DNA of 64,000 nucleotides from Lycorma delicatula (lineage: Eukaryota; Arthropoda; Insecta; Hemiptera; Fulgoridae): positions 32,549,020-32,613,019 of the forward strand of contig NC_134464.1 in assembly GCF_047948215.1 (NCBI RefSeq). The letters run 5' to 3'. A model generated the notes under the pieces. It was not told the DNA's origin. It was given only the letters and a program-made list of their open reading frames with translations, and did no database searches. Position 1 is the first letter of the stretch, and each line of letters starts with the position of its first letter. Position numbers and translations under genes: made by a program. Below, piece by piece: positions 35,063-48,934 of the stretch.

Positions 35063-36285
35063 GTAACAACAAAGTACTCGTAAAAGGCCAGTGCCACTGA
35101 ATACCGGTTCGGATTCAGAATCAACTAATTCAAGTAATGACTCAAATTCAGGTAACCCATGGAAAGTTATAGACAATTTACCAAATTTAGAACCTTTTGA
35201 AATGGTTCTACCTACTAATAATGAAATAATAATATATAAATATTATTAATAAATATAACAATAATAAAAAATGATATTATAGAACTAATTTTTGTGGAGA
35301 AAATCGTTTTGTTTTGATGTGTAATGAAACATTTAGGTACCACTAACAACTGATAGGAGTACATAGACAATCACCTAAAACTCTCAAATGGAAAAATATG
35401 ACTGTAAATGAAATGAAAGCATTCTTGGACCTTCTTTTGGTAATAGGACAAGTACAAAAAGACCGCATTAGACTGGGCCACTGACTCTTATATTGATACA
35501 CCATTTTTTTCTAAAATGATGAGCAGAAGTAGATTTGAACAAATTTGGCAGTTTTGGCATTTTAGTAACAATGAACAAATAACACAGACAGATGTACAAA
35601 ATTATAGCTCTTATTTCAAATCTTCTGGATATATTCAAAACTATTTATAAACCCACGCAAAATTTGTCTTTAAATGAAGGAATGATTCCCTGGTAGGGTA
35701 GGCTGGAGTTTCAAACATACAATCCTGCTAAAATGATAAAATATAGGTTATTAGTCAGAATGGTAAGTGGAAGTAATACAGGTTATGTTTGTAACATGGA
35801 ACTGTATACTGGGGAAGGTAGATGGTTAGAAAAACTATTCTTTCTGTCTTTGATTGTAATCTTGGTTCATGGGATCATGTATACCAAGATAACTTACAAT
35901 AATATATCAATTGCTGAAAGGTTATTAGAAAATAAAACCACAGTTTGTGGAATAATAAGGGCTAATAGAGGTTTACCATGCATTTTGAAAGCTAAATTGA
36001 AAAAATTGAAAAAAGGGAAATCCACATTTGTCTGTAAGGGTGGTGTGCTACTTATTGGATAGAAAGATAAAAGAGAGATCAGAATGATTTCAAAAATCCA
36101 TGATAGTCAACAGCAAACAATTGGTAAAAGGGTTAGAAAAACGGGAGACGAAATAACCAAGCATGTATGCATTTTACAATAAAACAACCAGGTGTGGTTC
36201 GTGCAGATCAGTTCTTGTCATATTACTCAATTATGAGAAAGACAAGAAAATGGTATAATACGGTAGCAATTCAAAAATGATTAGG

Positions 36286-36368
36286 TCAATTATTAAAATC
36301 TAATGATGTACCTTAGAAAAAGAGCAGCGAGATATTTTACATAAATTAAAAAGTGAAGATTATATCTT
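36286..36368 (+). repeat. 83-bp segment shared with 39186-39268
   Basis: TCAATTATTAAAATCTAAT begins both segments and GAGATATTTTACATAAA and AAAAGTGAAGATTATAT follow in both. By eye about nine positions differ. Here it separates piggyBac-like WYNTVAIQ from LINCSLLNLFRIYN-like sequence that should be adjacent in the family, so it looks inserted. Confidence 0.7.
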
Positions 36369-36799
36369 CCTAATAAATTGTAGTCTTTTGAATTTATTCA
36401 GAATATACAATTGTTTGAACCTCCCCAAAAAAATTACATATAAGAACTTTCTTTTGGCTGTGGAAAAGAATTGGACACCAATAGAAAGGGAAACCTCACA
36501 AGATTCTGACTTTGAACCAGACACTGACAGTGTTCAACCAAGTCCTTCCCAACCAACCAAACGTGCCCCATTTAGTGACCCCCCCACATACAGACTGAGT
36601 GGTGACATGAAGAAACATGCTCTTAATGTTATTGTTAGTTCTGGAGGGAAAAAATCCTACATGATGATCCTACAAGATCATGTAGAGTGTGTGTTGCAAA
36701 AATACTTAGAAAAGAAACAAAGTACATTTGTAAGTTTTGCCAGGTACCACTTCATAAAGAAAGCTGCTTTCAGAGGTACCACACCTTGAAGCAATACTA

Positions 36800-38045
36800 G
36801 AATCTCCCCTCCTGATTTTCAGCAAGTTTCGTGGAATTTGGACAATGGTGAATGAAGATATAATTTTTTTTCTAAACGCATACGCAAATTTAAATTTCTT
36901 GGTTTAAATGCCCGGGAACTAGGGTAAATTAAAGTCATTTAAACTCGGTTCACATTGTGTTAACTCTTTTCAGCCACATTCCAAATAAGGGCCCAATTAA
37001 CTCAACAACATAAAAAACACTAGCTGATGTCAGGAAGAGAAATCCACTAGTCACTGGTGGTTGGAAGAGTGATGGAAAACCCCAGTGTGAGTTTTGAGTA
37101 GATTGTATAAATTCAGTTCAGTTTTCTAGTTTAGAAAGATGATAGTTAGGATAACTTTCATTGTCAACCATCATCAACAAATATATATAGTATAATAAAA
37201 TTATTAATTTTTATTTACAGTTTATTGCTACCTAAACTGTAATTTATTTTTTTGTATTTATTACTTTGAATATCCATGCATCAGTTTATAAATAACTAAA
37301 ATAATTTAAACAAATAATATTCATAGTAATGACAGTATCCAATTATGTGGGAAAATTTTAAAAAGGAATTAGAGGAATGTAAGATTCCTTTTTAAAAATA
37401 CACATTACATTTAAATACATAACCTACATAATAAAAAACTCTTGCGCAAGAAGACCGACTTTTCGTTAATTTAATTTGGTTTTAATTTTGTTTTTTAATT
37501 TAGTTTAATATAGCTAACAATAGATATCGCAGATAAACAAATGTCAACGTTCCAACTTGCAGCATCAAAACGAACCATCTTCTAACTTACCCCATTCACA
37601 TTTTTTCCAGATTAATTTTAGCGTAACTCAATAAAAACTTAACGAATCTTCATCAAATTTTCACACGTACAACTTCAGATACACTACTACAGCATATATA
37701 AATTTCAGGGAAATTGATCTGGTAGTTTTGTTGATTTTTTAGCCACAAAATCTTTTACATAGGCATATATAGGGAAACCCCAATTTAAGTGAATGGTAAT
37801 TTCATACTCCTCATACCAGAAAAGGTAAATGTGTGTACCACTCTCACTATGCGACTGAAAGTAATACCATACCTTTTTTCAAAAAGTCGATAAAAACTGG
37901 AAAGAAGAAATCAAAGTATACAAATTTTATACTAAAATTTAAAATAATTAAATTAATAGTGAAGAAATTAAAATTAACAGACACATTCTCAAGTGTAAAA
38001 TTTACAGGAGATATCTCAAATTATGTCAGATGGACAAAGCTTGAA
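36800..38045. other. AT-rich intron sequence with a non-coding repeat
   Basis: Past the piggyBac relic nothing coding is seen. The part at 37530-37790 (AACTTAACGAATCTTCATCA, GATCTGGTAGTTTTGTTGAT) reads like another non-coding interspersed repeat. The frame at 37833-38054 is low-complexity and Lys-rich. It leads into the LINE relic that follows and could be a degraded part of it. Confidence 0.4.
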
Positions 38046-38049
38046 AAAC

Positions 38050-38545
38050 ATTAATATCAGAATATAGCAGACAAAATTAGCATTCAGTAAGAAAATTAGG
38101 AAATTCACCTCAAACAATATAAACAAAAAATTGAGAAAACAATTGATGAAAACATTCATATGTTTTCCTATATGGCAGACAAGCATGGACCATAGGGTCA
38201 GAAGGATAAAAGGGAATAGATGGATTTGAGCAGTGGTGTTACCAATGGCTATTGAAGATTACATAAAAGGAGAAAATAGCAAAGTGAAGAAGTGTTATGA
38301 ATGATTGATGAGGTGCCAGGTTTACAAAGCTTATTAAAGAAATAGCAAGAAATATGGACAGGACATGAATTTACGGCATAACAGTTTGTTGCACACCATA
38401 ATAGAGGGCCAAGTTGAAGGAAAAATGCAACAGGAAGACCAAGACTAGGGTATATTGAACAAATCATACAGGATATTGGGTGTAAAATGTAAATGGAAAC
38501 AAAGAGATCATCGCACAACAGACTGTGTGGAGCAGGAAGACTGTT
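38050..38545 (+). pseudogene. LINE C-terminal tail relic
   Basis: The plus strand shows YGRQAWTIGSEG (about 38172), then WCYQWLLKITWKEKI-like (about 38235-38280), the frame RFTKLIKEIARNMDRT (about 38317-38364), a GITVCCTP stretch where HTLRHN is usual, and KEKCNRKTKTRVY (about 38420). These follow the C-terminal order of the LINE family at 25040-26440. Stops and frameshifts make it inactive. Confidence 0.65.
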
Positions 38546-38639
38546 GCAAACTCCTAGGATTGATTACTACAAGAAGAAGATCTCAAAACCTTTTGAGATT
38601 AAAACAGATTTAAGGGAAGGAGATGGGCTACTCTTCTCT

Positions 38640-39560
38640 TTAAGAGAGTTTTTGACAAAACTATGAAAATTTGTTTTTTTCAAAACTGAATAAAATAAAT
38701 TTTAAAATGGGCACTGAAAAAAATAGAATTGATATTAATTTTGGTTTTAGCAAACAGAAAAAAAAAGAGACTGAAATTCAGTTTGATATTTTAAAAGACA
38801 ATACAGAGTAAACAGGATTACAAATTGAAAAAACTGAATTTTTCTCCAAAAAAGATTCAACAAAGTTTTTGAACACAAAATACAGAAAACATTAAACTAT
38901 TTTAAATATCTGGGAAAAATAATTCAACTAAACGGTAATGATAAAAAACCTAATGAAATTCGGATGAATAAGAATTGAAAATGCATACCAGCTAACATGA
39001 ACAAATTCACAATAAAAAAATCTTTATCAATTAACATAAAATTAGGGCATTTTAACTCTGTGATATAACTGGAAAGGTTTTGTACAATTGAATGCTTCAC
39101 TTTACATAAAGCTAAAAAATGAGAGAAAATAAAAAAAGAAGAATATTCTGAGAAACATCCTAGCCCTAAATAACACACATGAGATTCAATTATTAAAATC
39201 TAATAATATACCTTACAAAAAGATCACGAGATATTTTACATAAATTTAAAAGTGAAGATTATATTTTTACAGAAAAAAATTCTGTATGAATAATAACTAA
39301 TTAATTAAAAAAGTCTTTTGAGTTTTGTAGCAGCAATAAAGTTACACCAAACTTTACGAAAACAAAAAAAGACCTGAGAAAATTAAACATTTCCGCTGAT
39401 ATTTTATAGACTTAACTAGGAAAAACGTTTATAACTTTGAATTCCAAAAAAAACATCACACAAGGACACCATTCAAGACTGATAATTAGAATATATTCAG
39501 AGAAAATGTTAAACTAAGGAATCTTAAAGCGGCATGTAGTTGGCCGTAAAAGAAAGAAGT
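38640..39560 (+). pseudogene. LINE relic of a different family
   Basis: NYFKYLGKIIQLNGNDKKPN (about 38894-38953) is the YLG motif that follows the RT catalytic box. Next come KFTIKKSLSINIKLGHFNSV (about 39004-39063) and a block ERFCTIECFTLHKAKK (about 39073-39120) matching the family pattern of an ECL-L stretch before KKE-R-ILRKILGP. The tail reads HSRLIIRIYSEKMLN (about 39472-39517). It is interrupted by the 83-bp segment at 39186-39268. The family name is uncertain. Confidence 0.6.
39186..39268 (+). repeat. 83-bp segment, second copy
   Basis: This is the partner of 36286-36368, in the same orientation and 2.9 kb away. It lies just after the ILRNILALNNTH stretch of the LINE relic, where coding similarity stops and then resumes. 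The simplest reading is a short mobile or duplicated unit inserted into two unrelated dead transposons. Confidence 0.7.
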
Positions 39561-39564
39561 AAAT

Positions 39565-42500
39565 ACCTTGCCATGTCCATACAGCTTCTATTTTGTACAT
39601 ACAGTGAGTACAAGATACAAGGAGCATCTTATGTATTTTTTGCTTTAATATTTTGACTTGAAGAATTAAGTCAAAATAAATAATATTTATTTTACTAACG
39701 TATTTAACACTTTTGCTTAGCTGGTGACATTAGTAATAATTTTTTTTTTAGTTTATTATGATGGCAAGCTCACTTGAAAAGCCAAGAGCCTAAAATGCAC
39801 CTAATTTTATGATAGGCATTGTTATCTAATGTAATCATATAATATTATCTAACATATTTTATCTAAATTATGTGATTTTTTTATAAAATTCAAATGTAAC
39901 TGTAAAGTATATTATATTACATTACATACACTTTCACTGTATCACTATATATATTTGTTGATATACTGCCAGAAATAAACTATCCTGTTCCATTTGTTCA
40001 AAACAGTAACTCATTTCATGTCAGATGCTACATGCCTGATTATGTTAGGATTAAGTATTTGCCGAAAGTTTAAACATACATTTATACTGTGCGAAATGAA
40101 TAAGTAGGTAAACACATTTACTTCATCTTATACTAAACAGAAAAGTCTATTTAATTAAACTTGGCAATTATTTATGATATACTATTTATTTAAGGAAACT
40201 TTATGTTGTTTGGTGAAAAAGTAAATAGAAACACAAATGTTCAACATTCCAAGTTCACACACTTAAAAATTTTAAAAAATTCCTACTCAATATAGAAATA
40301 ACAACAAATTTTACTGTTATAAGTAAATAAAAATATTCAGATGAGCAAACACTTTCATATTTACTTTAACAATAATATTCTTTTTTCTTTTTTTAAAGAA
40401 TAAAGAAGGTACATCATATAAATCAATTGAGCCAAGCCTTATTCATGAATAATTTTTTAACCATTTTATAACTAAATTAACACTATAACAAACATGGTAG
40501 GTGTTAAGTATGTAAAGTACAAAAAAGTAAATGTTTCTTTTCATTTCTAAGCTCACAGTATTTAAATTGTACATTCTTCTAAGTTCTTCAAGCCAAGTCT
40601 CTTAAAATTTACAAAATTTTCTGCTTTATAATTTTGTTGTTAAATAATGTTAATAAATAAGTTGTTTTATTGAGATTAATAAATAATTGAACACATAAAT
40701 CTTTTGTTCTGATCAGTACATAATAAATATCAGTAATCGGTACATTATATAAATTGTCAGCAATGAGTACCAATTAATTATTAGATAAAAAATATATTTG
40801 GCTATAGTCCATATTAATTATTTAAAATAAAAATACATAAAATAATGTTAAATATATTAAATCATGAAGATATTAAATATAAAAAATAACAACAAAATAA
40901 CTCAGATTTCAGGTTTATTCTACAACTACTGTTTTTAGCAAAGATAATCCATTCATAAATATGAACACAAAGTTAATATATTTAATTTGTTAAATATTGG
41001 TCTACATTATTCATGTTTATGTGCACCAAACAATGACCTGACGACCCCCTTTTATATTTTGAAAAATTCATTCTGAGTTTTTAAGGGAGCCCCAAGAGAT
41101 GAGATGAACATTAGGCTGGAATTACATAAGTGTAATACAAATTTAATAATGATGACAGCATTTTAAAAAGCACTTCAAAGCAAAAAGTAAGTTTAATTTT
41201 GTTACAAACCAAATCAATTTGATTATCTCAAGAAAACAACCAGAAATTTTGCTTTATGGAGAACAGAAATACTATCGTTACCATTAATGGGAATTGTATT
41301 CATTTAATAAGCAATGTTATGTCTTACTGAAAGATTGTATAAATCATGTTGAGATGAATAGCAGATGTGCTGTTCTATGATTAAAAAAATGAACTTCCCC
41401 AGACTTGAAGAATTAAGGAAATCATGGTAAAATTTTAATCTGAGAAGTCACAAAATATAAAATAATTTATAATAAAGAAGAAGTATTTAGATTCCACATT
41501 AATGAATAAAAATTTAATGAATGAAACAATAGTAAAGCAAAAATGAGATAATAATACGCAAATAGAATCTATATGAAATAAAATAATTTTGAAGGCATTT
41601 TAATGAAATTATTTGTTTAGATCCTGTAAATTTACACATACAGACAGATCAGTAATTACAGTAATGCCAAGAGAGCATAATAATGCATTTTATTGTAAGC
41701 TAAGGCATTTTACTGAGTTATATGTGTCATAATTCTTTAATGGATTTAATAGGGGTAATTTTTGTTATTTCTTTTTCAGAAATAAAGACATGCTTTTCAC
41801 AAACATAGCACATAAATTGTATGAAAATATTATGCAATTTTTAATTAAGGATCAAAATAACTAATATTTATACAGAAATAATGATCTAAGAGGCCATTTT
41901 TGTACATTACAATTTATTCTGACTTTATAAACAGTCCTCATGTATATTAATGATGCTATGCATTAATGGGAAAATATAGAAATATAATAAATATTTAATA
42001 AGGTAAAAAGAGAGAGAGGTAAAAGAGAGATCCTTCCAATCCTTAGGGCAAGGAGACTTAAAGATTAGGTGCCTAGCTGTGGGTGTCAGGGCAAGTCCCT
42101 GGGTTCTGGATAGGGGAATGGCCACCAGTTATGATGGTTAACTGAAATAAAAATATTCTTATTAAACAATCATGGACAAGTAGCATCAGTGTCTGAGGTG
42201 TTCTCATGAGTGGTGGGAGTTAGGAATCACTATAAAATGCCATAAACTGAAAAGGATGACATTGAATGAATATGACATAGTGAAGATTAGCTACCAGTAA
42301 ATAAGCGTTCAGATCCCTTACTTGCAGTGATGGAAGAATAGTCAAGTGGAGAAGATAATGGGAAACTTTTTAAATAAATTTTTTTTGCTGGGTGTCATGG
42401 AAGAAAGCATAGTATTTTATTTTATTCAACTTCCCATGATAAAATTATTTTGTTTTATCACAATTTAATTATTAACTTTCTGTGTAACAAGTTTCTGGAT

Positions 42501-45500
42501 TTTATGTGTTTTTCAGAACACGATCACGAAAGAGAAAATTTAGATATAGAAAATTTTAAGGTTGCTGAAACATTTTATAAAACTGCTTATGAAAATGGTA
42601 GCCTCAGTTTTTAATAAAGGTTGTCTTTTCAGTGCAGAATTAGATTTGAATGCTATGTAACTAAATATATACTCATAAGTCTTCAATTGGCTCTTTTAAA
42701 ACCAATCAAAATAAACAACCATACCTTTAAAATTCCCTCTAAATTACATGTCATAATTTGTTATGATACTGATGTTAATTTTCTTGGGAAATTTAGTTTT
42801 GGCTGTTAACTCAGTTTGATTTATCAATGCTAATATTTCTATCTCACAACCAACCAGAATTACATGCTCTTCTGCAATTTCTATAATATTTAAAAAAAGA
42901 TTGCATTAAGATATTCTTGTGGTTGTTTTTGTAGCCGTTAAATTGTAGAGCACTAATTATTATTGAAAATAAAGATGCTCCACAAGAAAAGGACTAAAGT
43001 TGATTGACAAAATTATTGGCTATTTTCTTTGTATTCATGTTTTTAAATTAACCAAATTGTTCATTTCATTTAAAAAATTTATTGTTACTCATCAGCTTTC
43101 CAAAAAAAAATGGTGTAAAACAGACTTTTAAAGTTTTCTCAAAAAAAATTGATAAAACTTGTATGATTTTAAGAAAAATTTGTCTTCTAATAGCTATTTC
43201 CCAGCCTTTAAAAAATATTTTAAATGTTATAAAAACCCTTTTTTATTTTTAATATTCTCACTAAAACATGCCACAGTTCTTAATTATAAAAAAACCATAG
43301 GCTATTATCACATCAAGGAAGCTATTTACAGCTGACTAAAACTATGATTATCAACCATAAATTGAAGGTTGAAATTTTATTTTTTCATAAAGAAACTAAC
43401 AAAAAATGTAGCTTCTCACTCCAAGATACAACCAGACACCAAATCAATTTTATAAATAAAACTGTTTAATAAATTAGTTTTAACTTTTTCAATTGCTCTT
43501 GTCTTCTGTAACTGATGTTACAGAAATGTAATGTTACATGTTATGTTAGCATAACATAATTGTTATTTTATGTTAGTTGATAGCTGTTTTGAATTAGACT
43601 GAGGTCAAACATTATTTTAGACTTGAATTATATCAATTCATTATATGCCATTACTATTTATGTTTAATTTCATAATATTCAAGTATAATAATATGGTACT
43701 TTCATATGCACATGTTAGCAAAAAATACGTCACTTTAACAAAAACAAACTCAAAGAAAATTACATACAATTTGGTCTTCACAACAGCAAACAAAACAAAT
43801 CATTACACAAAAACACAATCTCCAAATAAACATAATGCTCCAAGAGTATAAAAATGTTGTTCCAACTGCAAAATGTTGTATATTAGTAGTCAAACAGAAA
43901 GCAGCTTAAAACAAATGTAAAATGAACACTTGAAAACCTTCCACAGGAATCATGAATAGATACAAATAGATTTGAATAGATTCAAATTACAATTCCTTCA
44001 ATATTAATAGCAATCTTAATGTTCTTTAAATACAAAAAAAGAGGGCATCTTAAGCCACTTGAACATTATGAAATATATAAACACAAAGAAATAAGCTAAA
44101 TGAAGTGATGCAATTAAAATTCAACATACTTCTTGCCCATATTATAAATATCTGCTCAATTAAAAATACTAGTATCAATGACTAGCTTACAAAATAATGA
44201 TAAGAATAATGGCAAAAATTCATTAAGATAGTCACAAAAATAACTAAAAACTTTTAAAGTAAGTTATTAAAAATATTTTATATATAAAATTGGTTTGGTT
44301 TACTGTTCAAAAGGTATAATTTTAAACAATAAAATAAACTACAAATTAAAAATATTCAAACAAGACATTTTTATCAATTTATAATGATTTCTTAACATTA
44401 ATATAAATGGCTATGTTAAAGTAAATATTGTGTATTTATCTTTTAAATACAGTTAAAAGAATAAACCAAAAATTAAAGTAAATAATATTCTTACATTCAG
44501 AAATATATAATTCCCCTGTTCAAAAATAGCATAAAATGCAATTTTAAACACTTACTCTCTCATTATACGTTAATAAAATAAAGATGTTAAACGTTAGTAC
44601 GTAAATGCACTGTACTGATCAATGAATAACGACAGAAATACCCCGCGTTTAATTAGTAATTACTTTTTACAGGTTATAAAAATGTTCAATTTAAGTGGCG
44701 GTTGCAATCTTAATAACACAATTTGTTGGAGAAATAATCATAGATAGCGTTACTGTTGCACGTACAATTTTTCACGTACTGCATTGTAGGTTATGTTGCT
44801 TAATTTGAAAAATTTGTGCAATTTCGAAATAAAAACCTGGTCACTGTTGTACTGTTTTTAATATTTTATATAAATTTGTGAAAAATAAATTACATTAATC
44901 TGTACATTTAAAATAAAATCACTGTTAAAGGGTTTTTCATAATGTACAGGCCTTTGTTGTGTTTGGCTTTTTAATCTATTTTCGTATTTTTTAGTATTTA
45001 TGTCGGTATTATTGTAGCAGCGGGATAGCAATTAATGAATTCTTTCTATTTTTTAAAATCTTATGTTTTAAAGAGGAATATGGGCTAGTTGTATTATTGC
45101 GCTCTAAATGTAAGCTTATTGAAGTTAATTAAAAATTTTATGTGTATTTTAAAGTACAATTTAATGAACTTACAAGATTTTAATAATATTCGAACTTAAT
45201 TCAACTTGTTATTATTTCATTTATTACCAAATAATAGCAAATGATTATTTTTTGTTAACAAATACTACTTACTTAAATTAAAATATATTTCCTAATTATC
45301 AGAGTATAATCAAAATTTTTTTCAAACATCAAAATATTGGTAGTCATCATCTTTGAAATAGGATGATACTTTTGTTACAGTTGAAGCTATTGTTGAAAAT
45401 ATTTTTTTTTCTTAAAACAGTAATTATTTTTAAAACAAACTTATAATGCCTCTAAAGACTGCAAAATCTGCCTTTTAACTTTTTAATGTGACACAAATCT

Positions 45501-45763
45501 GCATTGTTAGAGCTGTTTACTTTCACTTGTATAAAATATTATTATGAAACAGATTATACAGTGAGCCAAAGATCTAAGTCATGCTTGTCTTTGAGCTCAA
45601 CACAAAGAATATATTTCTTTTTAAACAAGCACAACATTAAATATTTAACAAAAAAATACAGTAATTACCGAGGCTTTACAAATATAAAAGAACATTAAAT
45701 AATTGTATCACTTAAGCACATTCCCCCCTGCTAGAGCAGTCTAGTAAAAGTTAATACCATTAC
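39565..45763. other. AT-rich intron sequence
   Basis: About 6 kb without a supported gene or a recognised transposon. A plus-strand segment at 42513-42615 (EHDHERENLDIENFK, preceded by TTTTTCAG) mimics an exon start but hits a stop after 33 codons and has no good donor. Otherwise only low-complexity frames are seen. Confidence 0.4.
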
Positions 45764-46071
45764 CTTTCAGGAGAAAGATGTGATCTAGAGTCTCTTCTTC
45801 CACGGGAATAACTAGCTGAATCTGGGGATAATGAGTCTCTTCTAGCTTTTCTGCCACCTTCTTCAGGATCAGGACTGAGTGCAGTCGGTTGTGATCCCCT
45901 ACGACAAGAAGCTCTACCAGGTGGTGGTAAGCTTACAGGAAGGCAGCTTTCATCTATTGCAGTTGACTGTCTTGGAAGTCTAGGAAATTTACTAGGTGTA
46001 CCCTCCTTATTGTTTGTACGACGTTCTGGAGAGGCATGTGAACGAGAATCTCTTCTATTTTTTAAGTAAAC
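45764..46071 (-). CDS. Internal exon 2 of 3 visible: RRxS-rich protein
   Basis: Acceptor TTATTTTTAG|GTTTAC (AG at 46072-46073) and donor TCCTGAAAG|GTAATG bound a minus-strand exon of 308 bases. It is open in the frame set by the preceding exon (phase 0 in) and ends 2 bases into a codon (phase 2 out), exactly what the exon at 23861-24285 needs. Its 102 full codons contain RRDS three times (NRRDSRSHASPERR near the start, KARRDSLSPDS, GRRDSRSHLSPER at the end) and RRGS once. The SRSH-SPER phrase occurs at both ends, suggesting an internal duplication. The middle is Pro-rich (VSLPPPGRASCRRG). No fold or enzyme motif is visible. It probably belongs to a disordered, heavily phosphorylated region. 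The SP and RRxS contexts are inference. Confidence 0.85.
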
Positions 46072-48934
46072 CTAAAAATAAATAAAATGATATTATTACT
46101 AATACATGATAAATATATTTAATTTAATTTTGATATATTACCAGTTACGTATAAATATTTTGAATATACAAAATTGAAATAATTCATAACTTTAGTAAAA
46201 GAAAAACAAAATGGAACATTTAGACTGTAATAAAATGAGAGTAAATTAATGTATAGTTTCAAGAGAAATGTAATGTGACTGAAAAGTAAATTACTGGGCT
46301 GCCATTTGTTTTCAAATTAAAATTTGGTAGAAGTTAGATCAAGTTGTACTTTTACACAAGGTATATTGCTACTTTTGAATACTAAAAAACAACACACAGA
46401 CTTCAGAACTGAAATAAAAAGGTAGCAGAAAGAAAATAAATTATTGGTGACATGTAGGCTCGTTTTGTTTTATTATTATTGTTACATTTCAAACATTCTG
46501 CTCACACACACACACAATAAAAATAATTTTCTTAAGATGGTCTTGACCTATAGAAAAAACAGAACATTATCTAAATGGTTAATTTATATCGTGCTCTATA
46601 AGTTTTACAATTTTTCCTTAAAAAACGTAAACCTTCTTGTTTTTATGCCTGTATACATTTCCATCTGAAATGTAATATTATCTTTTGAGAAGTCAGAAGG
46701 ATAAATTTTTATGATATATAGCCTCTCAGATCATTCTTTGGCGTTGGAACACTCCAAATATGAGTTATGACACTGACATTTTGAAAATGAAACATTCTAA
46801 CTTATCTAACTATTTATATTTAGGAATGTATTATAACTTTGCATAGGAAAAATTTTTGACATTTTTCTTTTCCTCATAGACTTTTAATAAATATTATCTG
46901 TATTAAAGCCGGACAACAGAACTATTTTTCATGTAACTACTGTATTACTTTGGCATGCAAGGTAGGGTGTTATGCCACATTGCCTTTTTTAATAACTTGT
47001 CAAACAATTTTAAAAAAATTCCTATCAATTTTTTTCAAATAAAATTAAAAAAAAATTCTTTCAAAAAATAACCAATGAGTTTTTAAATTATTTTTAGTTA
47101 AAAATCTCTGAATTTTCTCCTTTTGTGTTGTGTATAGATATCAATAATGTGTATTTAAAAAACTACTATTAATGCTTTTTGTAATTATTTTATTTATTTA
47201 GTACTTGTATGCTTTACTGTTGTTTCACATATTTATTACTTTGCCTATTAATGTGGATTTTTACTTTTTACAATAATATCATTTCTATTTTTAAAAATTG
47301 ATTGTGTGTTTCATGACACTAGTCTGATCAAGGTTTTAGCATGGTGTTCCTTGACCTCTCCTGGCAAATGATGGTCAATTCTTTATTTTATTCATGGAGT
47401 ATCACACCTATCCATTTCTAATTCAATCTATGTAATGTATTATTATGTACTATGAATAAAACAATTATTTATTATAATTTTTTTATATATTTTCTATATT
47501 TTAGTTATGATTTGCAAGATGTTATGTGTAATGCCCTGCTTAGGGTTTTTTACAAGATTACATACATTGCAGTTTTCCACAGTTAATTTAGTTTTGTTAA
47601 AATTTGTGTAAATTATTGTTTTTATTGTTGATTAGACCTGAACTTGCTTAAAAATATTATTGTTTTGACCAAAAAATAATAATTACACTATAAAACATCT
47701 TTAAGACCCAAGTTTCATAAAACTCTATTAAATGACAGATATCTATTAATTTGTATAAATTTTCATGAGAATATATGTTATTAATATTTATTTAGTGCTT
47801 AGTTTTTCTGAAATGATTGGGTTTTATCTAGCAAAACCTATGATTTCAAATTAATAATAATTCTACATAATTTTCTATTGAGTGACATTATCTGTGATGT
47901 TCTTTCATCCATACAACATTTCCAAATTAAGTACCAACTTTTAAAAATACTGGGATAGAATTCCAATATATTTTTAATGGATAGGTAAGGAAAAATTTTC
48001 AGCAGAAGTCAAAATCCATCACTTCATAGTTATTGTTATAGAAATACTTAGTCTGTAGTTAATCATGGCAATAGAAATTTTTTAACAGTTAGTTTAGCAG
48101 CTGTCAGAACAAATAACATAAAAATAATAACTATTATAATAGTGATTTCTGTAAACAATAAACCTCACTTATTTTGTACGGAATTTAACAAATTGTGCTC
48201 TACAACAAAACTAAATTAATAAAGTGAAAATTAAAAAAAGTAAAAAGAGAATTGTCGATAACTGCTAAAGTATTTAGTACTACACTGAGAAAGATGAAAT
48301 ACTGAGGAGTAATAAGAGAATGGTCACAGAGGCAAGGCTTAAAGATGGGCTAAAATATGAAGTATCTAACTTGCAGCTGCAGAAAAACAGACTGGAAATA
48401 GTGAATTTCGTTGGAAGTAGAATGGAAATCACAATAATGTCATGAATAACTACAGTGACTTGGTGAGAGAAACTTTTACTCCATAAAATATCTGCTTCAT
48501 TCTTGTCTAAGACAAATGTTATGACATCATAAAATATTAAAATAGAAATTTTATGATATACATACGCATGTTATACTATGTAATAGAAAGGAAACTGAAT
48601 GAAAATGTTCGTAAAAAATCAGAAAACAAGTTTGAACACAAACTTACAAATAAAATGCCTAAATCTTAAGTTATAACGTAAACTCACTTTGTTTAGACAA
48701 CAAATGGATTTTGTTTCATAAAACAGCTCATAACAGAAAAAATTGATTGATTTGCTCTAGGATTTAAAACCAAAACTCTAAAAAAGAACTTTTGAAAAAT
48801 GCTTGACAAATATTTTAATACATAGAACTACCATCATTCTTTCAACAATGGCAAGGTTTCTTGAAAATTGCAGTCTTAAAGAATACCATTCAGTTATAAA
48901 ATGTCTTTGAAAAATTGTTGATGTAAGCTTTTTT

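Larger units (their letters stand above)
34609..36790 (+). pseudogene. piggyBac-type transposase relic
   Basis: An ATG at 34609 opens a frame rich in Asp/Glu/Ser (LLFDILSDCLSEDDDVDSSD), typical of the piggyBac N-terminus. It is cut by a SINE at 34766 and resumes as STRKRPVPLNTGSDSEST. Downstream are MIKYRLLVRMVSGSNTGYVC and NMELYTGEGR (35733-35822), DHVYQDNYYNNISIAERLL-type sequence broken by a frameshift (about 35870-35925), NKTTVCGIIRANRGLP (35932-35979), RMISKIHDSQ (about 36082), VRADQFLSYYSIMRK (about 36199-36243) and a C-terminal part 36388-36789 with remains of the Cys-rich domain (ECVLQKYLEKK, where extra Cys are lost by frameshift). Multiple stops. Terminal repeats and TTAA sites were not located. 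Confidence 0.85.
24286..45763 (-). other. 21.5-kb intron of the RRxS-rich gene
   Basis: The intron is inferred from matching phases of the flanking exons: 2 bases at the end of the exon at 45764-46071 plus 1 at the start of 23861-24285. It holds LINE, mariner, piggyBac, foldback and SINE insertions in both orientations. Small additional exons cannot be excluded without transcripts. Confidence 0.75.

Noticed and set aside
42513..42615. Plus-strand exon with TTTTTCAG acceptor
   Set aside because: The frame stops after 33 codons, the donor GTTGCT is weak, and nothing supports a plus-strand gene here.
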